5,888 bases of DNA. It comes from an uncultured Sphingobacteriales bacterium. GTDB taxonomy: Bacteria; Bacteroidota; Bacteroidia; Chitinophagales; Chitinophagaceae. Below, piece by piece: positions 1 through 5,524 of this stretch. The number at the start of each line of letters is the position of its first letter. Position 1 is the first letter of the stretch. The notes under the pieces are model-generated. The model made no database searches, had not been told where the DNA came from, and saw only the letters and a program-made list of their open reading frames with translations. The DNA lies in NCBI GenBank assembly GCA_946479435.1, contig CAMLFX010000131.1, positions 1 through 5,888 of the forward strand. Direction: 5' to 3'. The position numbers and the translations under genes were made by a program.

Positions 1-117
1 TATTCAGTTGGCGCTGAAGCCATAATTACTGCAAGTTCCACATTAACAACAAATCAAAAACAAAGGCTGCTAATTTGCATGGCCATAGCTAGAAATTCTG
101 GACTACTAGAATTTTAA
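1..117 (+). CDS. Possible C-terminal fragment of an unidentified gene, cut by the window edge
   Basis: Frame 1 is open from the first base to a TAA at 115-117 and gives 38 residues ending in ARNSGLLEF. The other two forward frames close within the first 25 bases. I do not recognise the peptide, and it shows no motif or membrane segment. Its stop lies 14 nt before the ATG at 132, which fits a same-strand neighbour in one transcript. A 38-codon open frame is easily produced by chance, so this is only a candidate. The base composition is AT-rich like the next gene and unlike the rest of the window. Confidence 0.25.
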   Translation, partial: YSVGAEAIITASSTLTTNQKQRLLICMAIARNSGLLEF

Positions 118-131
118 TATATTTACTTGAT

Positions 132-527
132 ATGATAATATATAGCAATAGAGGGATTTTTATGGAAGCTGTAACGCCTATTATTCTTGGCGTCTTAGTT
201 TATTATTATCTCTTTAGTAAAGATGCCAACTTGCTTACTTTATTGCTCCTATTACCTTTTTTAGTTTATGCTATTGTTAAACTTCTTCGCTACGCTAAGA
301 AAAGAGTTGTTATCATAGTCAGAGAAGATGTATTAATTATACGAGGAATATTTAAGACAATTTCTGTTACGGCATTAGATGTACAAACCATTGAATTAAA
401 GAAGGATTTTTACTGTAAAATATTCGACTGGAATTTACTTTGCATCAGAACTAAAGATGGAGTTGTTCAAAAAATCTACACCCCCGAATTCAATATTCAT
501 CAGTTCAATAAATATTTAAACACATAA
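132..527 (+). CDS. Small membrane protein, two helices plus PH-like C-terminal domain
   Basis: This is a hypothetical protein of 131 residues. Two hydrophobic segments (about 12-28 and 33-52) form a hairpin anchor. A basic stretch (RYAKKR, 53-58) follows, so the C-terminus should be cytoplasmic. Residues 58-117 alternate short beta-like hydrophobic strands (VVIIVREDVLIIRG, then ISVTALDVQTIEL, then LLCIRTKDGVV). This layout is seen in small bacterial PH-domain (YcxB/bPH-like) membrane proteins; the assignment is by pattern, not by a search. No enzymatic motif is visible. The start at 132 keeps the N-terminal IIYSNRG, which resembles the opening of other small proteins of this shape. An alternative ATG at 162 has GAGGG six bases upstream. 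The gene is AT-rich (18 of 60 bases are G or C at 181-240). It ends 2 nt before a bidirectional hairpin. Confidence 0.6.
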   Translation: MIIYSNRGIFMEAVTPIILGVLVYYYLFSKDANLLTLLLLLPFLVYAIVKLLRYAKKRVVIIVREDVLIIRGIFKTISVTALDVQTIELKKDFYCKIFDWNLLCIRTKDGVVQKIYTPEFNIHQFNKYLNT

Positions 528-529
528 AG

Positions 530-550
530 AAGGCGCCAGTACGGCGCCTT
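530..550. terminator. Bidirectional hairpin terminator between convergent genes
   Basis: The arms AAGGCGCC (530-537) and GGCGCCTT (543-550) pair perfectly over 8 bp around the 5-nt loop AGTAC. The hairpin sits 2 nt beyond each stop codon (TAA at 525-527 on +, TAG at 553-555 on -) and fills almost the whole 25-nt gap. The T-runs after it are short on both sides, so it may act as a modest terminator or an mRNA 3'-end stabiliser for both transcripts. Confidence 0.75.
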
Positions 551-552
551 TA

Positions 553-1962
553 CTATTTCACTTCCTTATCCAGCCAATCTTTAATCGTTTGCAATGCAAC
601 AGGCGATATCGTTTCTTCCAGTTGTTTATATTCTTCTACATTGCATGTAGTACATTTTTGGAAAAGGTGATTAAGTCCATCCAGTTTTCTGATCTCATAT
701 TTTTTCGATTTACTTTTTTCAAGCCCTTTACTGATGCCTTCCAGGTTGCTTGCTGCTGATACTTGTATGTCTTTGCTACCATTCAATGCCAGCACTTTGC
801 ACGCTATCTGCTCCAGGTATTGGGCAGGTTTGTACTTAAAAAACTGCAACATCCAGGGGCTGCCAAAATTGCTGGCAAATTTCGTTGCTGCAATATCTGC
901 TGTACTATCGTTGCTGATGCCTGTAAGCATAGCAACAGTTGCTTTTGGCGCAGTACTGCGCCAAAATTCTATTGCTTTACTTATACCTTTTTTTAGCTCA
1001 TCGGGGTTCTTTGCTATTACAGTAGCAGCCGCCACCGCACGGTAAAAATCCATATAGTCAGCTACCATATCTTTAGGCAAGCCTTGTGTAGCAAGTACTG
1101 CATTGTTCTGTTCGGCCATTAGCTCTGGTATAGGTATGCCCGGTGCAGCCATCAATACAATAAAATCCAGTTGCTCATCTTCTGCTGCAATTATTTCTGC
1201 AATCAGTCCGCCTTCGCTATGGCCAATGATACCTGTTTTGTTTTTATTTACTTCAGGCCTGGTGCGCAAATACTGCAAGCTGGTTTTCGCATCGTTTACA
1301 AAATCATTGGTTGTTGCTTTAGCGGCGTCACCCGTAGTTTTCCCAATGCCACGGTCATCAACACGCAATACAACATATCCGTTATTGGTAAGGTAATTGG
1401 CAATTACTGCAAAAGGCTTATGCTCAAATATCTCTTCATCCCTGTTCTGCGGGCCCGAACCTGTAACCAATAGCACTGCCGGGAACGGGCCTTTCCCTTG
1501 GGGAATGGTAACAGTAGCGCCATACTGTATACTGCCATCTGCATTTTTGTATATCACATCCTCGCTCTTATAGTTAAATGGCGGCGCGGGTGTTTGCGGG
1601 CGGTTAAATTCATTTATTTGCTGCCCCCTTTCCATATCAAGCGCCATGATATGCCCCCTTTGTTGCAGGGCACCTTTAATAGTATTCCCGGTTAGCATGC
1701 CCGTATATTGCCCTTGCCCACCGGGCATTACCAGGGTTATACTATCTCCCTCAGTTTGTACCGCTACGAAGGGTATATCCTTTACACCCTGATCCGGGCT
1801 ATCCATTTTAGCTGCCAGTTTTCCATTTTCATTAGTTATATGGAAAACCACACGTAGTTTTTTATTTACCTCCAGCACACCTTGCCACCTGCCCTCAAAA
1901 TTTTGAGCATAAATGTTTTGAGCTGCAATAACCAATGCTATTGCAATGAATGTCTTTTTCAT
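553..1962 (-). CDS. Exported alpha/beta hydrolase (serine hydrolase/esterase type)
   Basis: A 469-residue protein predicted to act outside the cytoplasm. Residues 1-20 form a signal peptide: MKK, a hydrophobic core, and a likely cut after YAQ. Residues about 21-120 make a beta-rich N-terminal domain (FEGRWQGVL, later DSPDQGV) that often precedes this hydrolase family in Bacteroidota. The hydrolase domain covers about 132-467. It has an oxyanion-type loop LVTGSGPQNRDEE (165-177), DDRG at 202-205, the nucleophile elbow GHSEGG with Ser249, a likely acid Asp398 (LNGSKD) and His432 (GLNHLFQ). The Ser-Asp-His order is complete, so it should be active. Relatives are esterases or acyl-peptide hydrolases acting on small esters; the substrate here cannot be told. 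Cys437 and Cys440 form CTTC beside the catalytic His. It is the last gene of the sdpR-sdpI operon, 21 nt after sdpI, and ends at the hairpin at 530-550. Confidence 0.88.
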   Translation of the reverse strand: MKKTFIAIALVIAAQNIYAQNFEGRWQGVLEVNKKLRVVFHITNENGKLAAKMDSPDQGVKDIPFVAVQTEGDSITLVMPGGQGQYTGMLTGNTIKGALQQRGHIMALDMERGQQINEFNRPQTPAPPFNYKSEDVIYKNADGSIQYGATVTIPQGKGPFPAVLLVTGSGPQNRDEEIFEHKPFAVIANYLTNNGYVVLRVDDRGIGKTTGDAAKATTNDFVNDAKTSLQYLRTRPEVNKNKTGIIGHSEGGLIAEIIAAEDEQLDFIVLMAAPGIPIPELMAEQNNAVLATQGLPKDMVADYMDFYRAVAAATVIAKNPDELKKGISKAIEFWRSTAPKATVAMLTGISNDSTADIAATKFASNFGSPWMLQFFKYKPAQYLEQIACKVLALNGSKDIQVSAASNLEGISKGLEKSKSKKYEIRKLDGLNHLFQKCTTCNVEEYKQLEETISPVALQTIKDWLDKEVK

Positions 1963-1983
1963 ATTTGATATGTGTGTTTAAAC

Positions 1984-2661
1984 TTATTGGTCAGTAGCCG
2001 CCCCTTCTTTCCGGTGCAGCATAAATGAGTACCCAACAGGCACCAATACAAGTATCATTATAAAAACCAGGAAATTAGTATCGTTCCAGAAATTAGGCGC
2101 CAGCAAATAAACAATGGTAAACAGCAAGCCCATAGCAAACCACAATACACCTGCTAACCGGTGTGTTTTTTTCCAGTTGTCATCGCTGTGCAAAGTCCAC
2201 GGCAGGCGTATCCCTGCAAAATAGTTAGGCTTTATATTATACATCATATTACCCATAAATACGAACACAAGCCCGAGTATTGGCATCATAATGCCATGTG
2301 CATTGTGTATGCGGCCTATACTATCGAATAGTAACACTAAATTGATACCTGTCATCAGCAAGGTAATGTTGCGTGCCAGTTTGTTGAAGTTATTGCTGGG
2401 CGAAGCAGCGGCGCGTTTAGGGTCTATCTTCCTTATATATACCAGCAGGTAGTAAGCTAACAGTGTAATAGCCGCCAACACCGGCGTATTGCCCCACAGC
2501 GCCGATTTTGGACTCAGCGGCACTGCGTCATCACCAAAATGATACTGCCTTCTTACAGGTATCATATCGGGTATGTCATTCCATAGGTATAGCATACACA
2601 GTACAGGGCTGATTGCTATTAGTGTAAACAGTATGTTTTGCAACAAAAGTTTGTTTTTCAT
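1984..2661 (-). CDS. sdpI: SdpI-family integral membrane protein (DUF1648 plus SdpI domain)
   Basis: A 225-residue protein with about six hydrophobic helices (roughly 11-27, 58-76, 97-113, 124-140, 170-186, 196-214), close to the size and topology of Bacillus SdpI. The N-terminal part carries the DUF1648-like pattern around IPVRRQYHFGDDAVPLSPKS (34-53). The family signature lies at 147-171 with key residues YFAGIR, PWTL, and W163-K-K-T-H-R. In Bacillus subtilis, SdpI gives immunity to the SDP toxin, and when it binds toxin it holds the repressor SdpR at the membrane. Here it sits 21 nt downstream of an SdpR-type gene, so the pair is conserved, but no toxin genes are in view. Its signal is therefore unknown. 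Many Bacteroidota SdpI-like proteins have no tested role. The family call is firm; immunity function is inference. Confidence 0.88.
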   Translation of the reverse strand: MKNKLLLQNILFTLIAISPVLCMLYLWNDIPDMIPVRRQYHFGDDAVPLSPKSALWGNTPVLAAITLLAYYLLVYIRKIDPKRAAASPSNNFNKLARNITLLMTGINLVLLFDSIGRIHNAHGIMMPILGLVFVFMGNMMYNIKPNYFAGIRLPWTLHSDDNWKKTHRLAGVLWFAMGLLFTIVYLLAPNFWNDTNFLVFIMILVLVPVGYSFMLHRKEGAATDQ

Positions 2662-2682
2662 AACAACATATTTTAAGCGTGT

Positions 2683-2937
2683 TTATTTTTTGAATTGCAT
2701 GAACCATTTTATGATCTCATCTACCACAGTTGTGTTCAACGTATAGGTAATAAACTGCCCCTCTTTAGTTGCCTCTACCAGTTCCGCTTGTTTCAGCAGG
2801 TCGAGGTGGTGGCTAATGCTGGGCTTGCTGATATTGAAGTGCTGTGCTATCTCGCCTGCCGTCATATCTCCTTTTCGCAGCAGCTCCAGTATTTCCCGCC
2901 TGGTACTATCGTTCAAAGCCTTAAACAGAATATTCAT
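2683..2937 (-). CDS. sdpR: ArsR-type winged-helix autorepressor, SdpR family
   Basis: An 84-residue DNA-binding protein. MNILFKALNDSTRREILELL opens the winged helix, MTAGEIAQHFNISKPSISHH (residues 25-44) is the helix-turn-helix, and GQFITYTLNTT (60-70) is the wing. The SKPSISHHLDLLKQAELV wording (38-55) is typical of SdpR-like regulators. No metal-binding Cys cluster (the ELCVCD type) is present, so response to metals is unlikely; in Bacillus the SdpR signal comes through SdpI. I chose the ATG at 2937 because the longer frame begins with TTG at 2949 and family members begin with MNxxFKA. It heads a three-gene operon with sdpI and a hydrolase. An inverted repeat over its own promoter suggests autorepression. 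Confidence 0.9.
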   Translation of the reverse strand: MNILFKALNDSTRREILELLRKGDMTAGEIAQHFNISKPSISHHLDLLKQAELVEATKEGQFITYTLNTTVVDEIIKWFMQFKK

Positions 2938-2954
2938 CCAAACCAGCAATTAGT

Positions 2955-2976
2955 TATTTAGACAAATATCTAAATA
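2955..2976. promoter_or_regulatory. Likely SdpR operator: perfect inverted repeat over the promoter
   Basis: The arms TATTTAGA (2955-2962) and TCTAAATA (2969-2976) are perfect reverse complements around the 6-nt spacer CAAATA. A 22-bp dyad of this shape suits a dimeric winged-helix repressor. It lies 18 nt upstream of the sdpR ATG and covers the proposed -7 box (2963-2970), so a bound dimer would block transcription. Assignment to SdpR is inferred from position and symmetry. Confidence 0.6.
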
Positions 2977-2994
2977 CTATTTTACATTGCCAAA
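2963..2994 (-). promoter_or_regulatory. Bacteroidota-type promoter of the sdpR-sdpI-hydrolase operon
   Basis: Read on the minus strand, TTTG at 2994-2991 serves as the -33 box. GATATTTG at 2970-2963 matches the -7 consensus TAnnTTTG except for the first base. The gap between them is 20 nt, within the usual range. Transcription would start near 2956-2959, leaving a leader of about 20 nt before the ATG at 2937. Both TTTG boxes lie in copies of ATATTTG 28 nt apart. Confidence 0.55.
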
Positions 2995-3004
2995 TATTTA
3001 CTAT

Positions 3005-3033
3005 AAAAAAAGCCCCGCTTATTTCGGGGCTTT
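3005..3033 (-). terminator. Intrinsic terminator of fbp
   Basis: On the minus strand the hairpin AAAGCCCCG / CGGGGCTTT (9 bp, 3033-3025 with 3017-3009, 7-nt loop) runs into a continuous run of seven T (3011-3005). It starts about 20 nt after the fbp stop. It also separates fbp from the sdpR promoter, whose -33 box begins 11 nt further on, so the two same-strand units should be transcribed independently. Confidence 0.9.
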
Positions 3034-3052
3034 CGAATAATATATGAGTGTA

Positions 3053-4075
3053 CTATGCAGTCACCTCTTCATTACAAAAGGTCAAAGCTTTTTCTACCAG
3101 TGCTTTCGATCCTATAAATATCGGCGTGCGCTGGTGCAGTTCTGTGGGCACAATATCCAGTATGCTGCCCGCCCCGTGGCTTGCTTTACCACCCGCTGCT
3201 TCCATCAGGAAGGCCATCGGGTTGCATTCATATTGCAGGCGCAGCTTGCCTTTTGCATTACTCTTATCAGCAGGATACATGAATATGCCACCTTTAATAA
3301 TGGTACGGTGCATATCTGCCACCATCGATCCTATATAGCGGTGCGAATATGGGCGGCCCTCGGCTTTATTATCTTCCATGCAGTAGTCAAGGAATGCTTT
3401 TACACCTTCACCATACTTACAGCTGTTACCTTGGTTTATCGAGTATATCTTACCTATCTCAGGGCATTTCAGGTTGGGGTGCGACAAGCAAAACTCACCT
3501 ATCGATGGTTCCAGCGTAAAGCCATTCACACCTAATTTAGTAGCGTACACCATCATGGTGCTGCTGCCATATATCACATAGCCCGCAGCCATCAGCTTAT
3601 TGCCCGGTTGCAGAAAATCTTCTTCCGTACAGGGTTTGCCCAGTTCACTTACGCGGCGGTAGATAGAGAATATGGTACCTATGGGCGCATTTACATCAAT
3701 ATTCGATGATCCGTCCAGTGGGTCGAACAGTACTACATATTTCGATTGAGCCGAAAATTCATCCTGGAAACAAACGCAATGGTCATTTTCTTCCGATGCT
3801 ATACCCGCGCAGTCAGCACTGTTTTCCAGTACGCTTATCAATGTATCGTTGGCGTAAATATCCAGTTTCATTTGTTCTTCGCCCTGCACATTGGTAGCGC
3901 CATGCTTACCCAGTATATCTACCAGGCCGGCTTTTAATACTTGCTTATTTATCAGCTTACAAGCCAGGCCTATATCGCGCAGCAATGCCGATAGTTCGCC
4001 CGTAGCCTGGGGAAACTTCCTTGTCTCCTGGATGGTGAACTCATCCATGGTTACTAACTTACGTTTGGGATTCAT
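3053..4075 (-). CDS. fbp: Fructose-1,6-bisphosphatase, class I
   Basis: A cytoplasmic gluconeogenic enzyme that hydrolyses fructose 1,6-bisphosphate to fructose 6-phosphate and phosphate with Mg2+. The 340 residues match the family length. Metal ligands are visible: Glu95-Glu96 (SEEN), DPLDGSSN with Asp118 and Asp121, and Glu283 (QYECNP). Substrate-site pieces are NQGN (214-217), the RYIGSMVADMHR region (246-257), and KGKLRLQYE (275-283). The AMP-site motif TGELSALL (25-32) and KYVV/IYRR (112-115, 138-141) resemble the eukaryotic enzyme, so AMP inhibition is likely. The open frame extends upstream to a GTG at 4219, but those 48 residues match nothing in the family. They would also lie upstream of the promoter box at 4101-4108, so I start at the tandem ATGs: 4075 is used, 4078 is equally possible. 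The gene is alone in its unit. Confidence 0.96.
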   Translation of the reverse strand: MNPKRKLVTMDEFTIQETRKFPQATGELSALLRDIGLACKLINKQVLKAGLVDILGKHGATNVQGEEQMKLDIYANDTLISVLENSADCAGIASEENDHCVCFQDEFSAQSKYVVLFDPLDGSSNIDVNAPIGTIFSIYRRVSELGKPCTEEDFLQPGNKLMAAGYVIYGSSTMMVYATKLGVNGFTLEPSIGEFCLSHPNLKCPEIGKIYSINQGNSCKYGEGVKAFLDYCMEDNKAEGRPYSHRYIGSMVADMHRTIIKGGIFMYPADKSNAKGKLRLQYECNPMAFLMEAAGGKASHGAGSILDIVPTELHQRTPIFIGSKALVEKALTFCNEEVTA

Positions 4076-4100
4076 CATATTCGTTTGGGGAGTGATACTG

Positions 4101-4108
4101 CAAAAATA
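4101..4108 (-). promoter_or_regulatory. -7 promoter box of fbp
   Basis: TATTTTTG on the minus strand fits TAnnTTTG fully. Transcription would begin near 4094-4097, giving a leader of about 20 nt before the ATGs at 4078/4075. This supports the shorter fbp start. A -33 TTTG at the right spacing is not clear. Confidence 0.5.
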
Positions 4109-4163
4109 ATAAAAAGCGCAGGAAGCTGGCAGTAAATATGTGTTACAGAGGGAGATATGAATA

Positions 4164-4184
4164 TCCTGCAAAAAATACGCAGGA
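4164..4184. repeat. Small hairpin next to the rod-like repeat
   Basis: TCCTGC (4164-4169) and GCAGGA (4179-4184) pair perfectly over 6 bp around a 9-nt A-rich loop. The hairpin lies outside both predicted leaders. It may be a chance dyad or an accessory stem of the structure that begins a few bases further on. Confidence 0.35.
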
Positions 4185-4195
4185 CGCAGAACTAC

Positions 4196-4304
4196 CCATT
4201 CTAAGGTACGACCAAGCACCCGATACCGGATAGACTACGCCTGCGCATGCTTTGTGCTGACAGCAGTTCCTGGTATTGAAAAAATTGGTCGTTTTTAGAA
4301 TAGG
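4196..4304. repeat. Rod-like imperfect inverted repeat; candidate structured RNA or foldback element
   Basis: Nested arms fold into one long stem. The outer segment is ATTCTAA (4198-4204) with TTAGAAT (4295-4301), extended by CC/GG across one bulged A. The middle is ACGACCAA (4208-4215) with TTGGTCGT (4285-4292). The inner is CGATACC-GGA (4221-4230) with TCC-t-GGTATTG (4268-4278). It is capped by the hairpin GCGCA/TGTGC (4243-4257). Internal loops are small (3x2 and 5x6 nt). About 25 pairs line up in order before the cap, which is hard to explain by chance. Two pairs are G-U only if the plus strand is the RNA, weakly favouring that strand. No promoter is seen just upstream on plus. It lies between the predicted transcription starts of fbp and corA and so belongs to neither leader. 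Confidence 0.6.
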
Positions 4305-4550
4305 AAATGAAGTAGGCTAAATAATATATGCAAGTTGACACTCAACAGTTTATATCTCCGTCTCTGCAAATATAAAATTAAGCTAAATAGGTGCTATTTC
4401 TAAAAACATTCTTTAAAACATTTATATACATAATTGCATCTGAAACCTTATTGTTACACGCAGCAGCAATCTCGCAAACCTGATTTTGCCCGCAAATTGT
4501 TATCTTTTGATTAGTTAGTGTAAAAGAATCAGTTTTTAGATTATTGCTGC

Positions 4551-4558
4551 TACCTTTG
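4551..4558 (+). promoter_or_regulatory. -7 promoter box of corA
   Basis: TACCTTTG is a perfect TAnnTTTG match. Transcription would start around 4562-4565, leaving about 20 nt before the ATG at 4583. No TTTG is found at the usual -33 distance. The leader is too short for a Mg2+-sensing riboswitch. Confidence 0.55.
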
Positions 4559-4582
4559 CACAGTTTTTAAAGAGCGGGGCCT

Positions 4583-5524
4583 ATGGTACAATATTTCAAA
4601 AATCTCAACCGCCAGACACTGGAGATCGACCAGGCAGAAGGTGCCAACTGGATCAATGTAACGCCCCCATTCCAGCAAATTGAGGCCGATACCCTGTCGC
4701 AAACCCTGAATATACCCCCCGATTTCCTTACCGATACTTTGGATATTGAAGAACGCGCCCGTTATGAAATAGAAGACGGCGTAAGGCTGATGATCCTGAA
4801 AACGCCGGTTGAAAACAAATCGGTGAACGAGAGTGATGCCTTTTATGTTACTATTCCTATATCTATCATCATTACCGAGCGCAACCAGGTAATAACCGTT
4901 AATTCTTTCGAGAATGTGGCCATACGCCGCTTCCTGAACACTTTTGCCAAACGCCACCCCGAAAGGCCAAACATGATGGTGCTGAAGGTGTTTGAAAAAG
5001 TGGTGATGGACTTTATGGAAGTGCTGAAAGAAATAAACCACCGCCGCAATATTGTAGAGCAAAAGCTGTACGATTCTAACCGTAATGAGGAATTGCTGTC
5101 GCTGATGCGGGTGCAGAAAAGCCTGGTGTATTTTGTTACCGCCTTGCGCAGTAATGAATTGCTGCTGATGAAAATGGAGCGTACCAACTTCCTGAACTGC
5201 GATGAGGAAGAGCGCGAGTTCCTGGCCGATCTTATTGTAGAATTTTCACAGGCCCTTGAAATGGCCGATACCTATACCAACATCCTGGTCAGTACCCTTG
5301 ATGCATTTGCCAGTATTATCAACAACAATATGAACCTGGTCATGAAACGCCTGACCAGCATCACGATATTGATATCGCTGCCAACGCTTATTGCCAGCTT
5401 CTTTGGTATGAATGTTACCATACCCTTCTCAGAGGGTGCGCATAGCTTTTACCTGCCCATCATACTATCTATATTGGTGTCCGTTGTAGTAAGCTTTTAT
5501 TTCAATAAAAAACGCTGGTTCTGA
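4583..5524 (+). CDS. corA: CorA-family magnesium/cobalt transport protein
   Basis: A 313-residue inner-membrane channel for Mg2+ (and Co2+), expected to work as a homopentamer. Residues 1-250 form the acidic cytoplasmic funnel, ending in the long helix that carries NNNMNLVMKRLTSI (247-260). The first membrane helix (about 257-276) ends in the GMN selectivity motif at 275-277 (SFFGMN). A short periplasmic loop and the second helix (about 289-307) follow. The basic C-terminus KKRWF is typical of the family. Length and motifs are complete. The ATG at 4583 lies about 20 nt after the predicted transcription start, without a clear Shine-Dalgarno site, as is usual in this phylum. The stop TGA overlaps the ATG of the following Nudix gene by one base, so the two are almost certainly cotranscribed. 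Confidence 0.95.
   Translation: MVQYFKNLNRQTLEIDQAEGANWINVTPPFQQIEADTLSQTLNIPPDFLTDTLDIEERARYEIEDGVRLMILKTPVENKSVNESDAFYVTIPISIIITERNQVITVNSFENVAIRRFLNTFAKRHPERPNMMVLKVFEKVVMDFMEVLKEINHRRNIVEQKLYDSNRNEELLSLMRVQKSLVYFVTALRSNELLLMKMERTNFLNCDEEEREFLADLIVEFSQALEMADTYTNILVSTLDAFASIINNNMNLVMKRLTSITILISLPTLIASFFGMNVTIPFSEGAHSFYLPIILSILVSVVVSFYFNKKRWF

Larger units (their letters stand above)
4079..4582. other. Divergent intergenic region between fbp and corA, no protein gene seen
   Basis: This 504-nt stretch is AT-rich at its right half and holds no convincing coding frame. It contains the fbp -7 box (4101-4108, minus), a small hairpin (4164-4184), a rod-like inverted repeat (4196-4304), two short dyads (GTTGA/TCAAC at 4334-4346 and AAATAG/CTATTT at 4385-4399), and the corA -7 box (4551-4558, plus). 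A further perfect TAnnTTTG match lies on the minus strand at 4374-4367 with no -33 partner. It points toward the rod-like repeat. No tRNA or rRNA is recognisable. Confidence 0.7.

Noticed and set aside
2695..2961. 88-residue open frame antisense to sdpR
   Set aside because: It overlaps the strongly recognised SdpR-type winged-helix gene almost completely and shows no domain.
3044..3535. 163-residue open frame antisense to fbp
   Set aside because: It is rich in Cys, His and Phe in a low-complexity way typical of antisense shadows and overlaps the conserved FBPase C-terminal half.
4079..4219. Upstream extension of the fbp reading frame to a GTG start
   Set aside because: The added 48 residues do not resemble any FBPase N-terminus, and the frame crosses the -7 box at 4101-4108. 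The tandem ATGs at 4078/4075 give the normal family length.
4334..4346. Dyad GTTGA-CAC-TCAAC in the fbp-corA spacer
   Set aside because: Five-base arms with a 3-nt loop are common by chance, and the dyad lies near no promoter box.
4367..4374. Minus-strand TATATTTG as an independent promoter
   Set aside because: It is a perfect -7 match, but there is no -33 TTTG at a suitable distance and the stretch is AT-rich. It is kept only as a possible source of a transcript through the rod-like repeat.
4316..4389. GCTAAATA occurring twice (4316-4323 and 4382-4389)
   Set aside because: An 8-mer repeated twice in an AT-rich spacer is not convincing, and no third copy or spacing rule supports an operator or repeat array.
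4462..4551. 9-bp inverted repeat AGCAGCAAT / ATTGCTGCT flanking 72 nt before corA
   Set aside because: One such match is expected about every other 500-nt region by chance, and it has no supporting inner pairs. Only its edge touches the corA -7 box.
4550..5062. 170-residue open frame antisense to corA
   Set aside because: It lies inside a well-supported corA gene, has no recognisable domain, and is explained by codon bias of the real gene.
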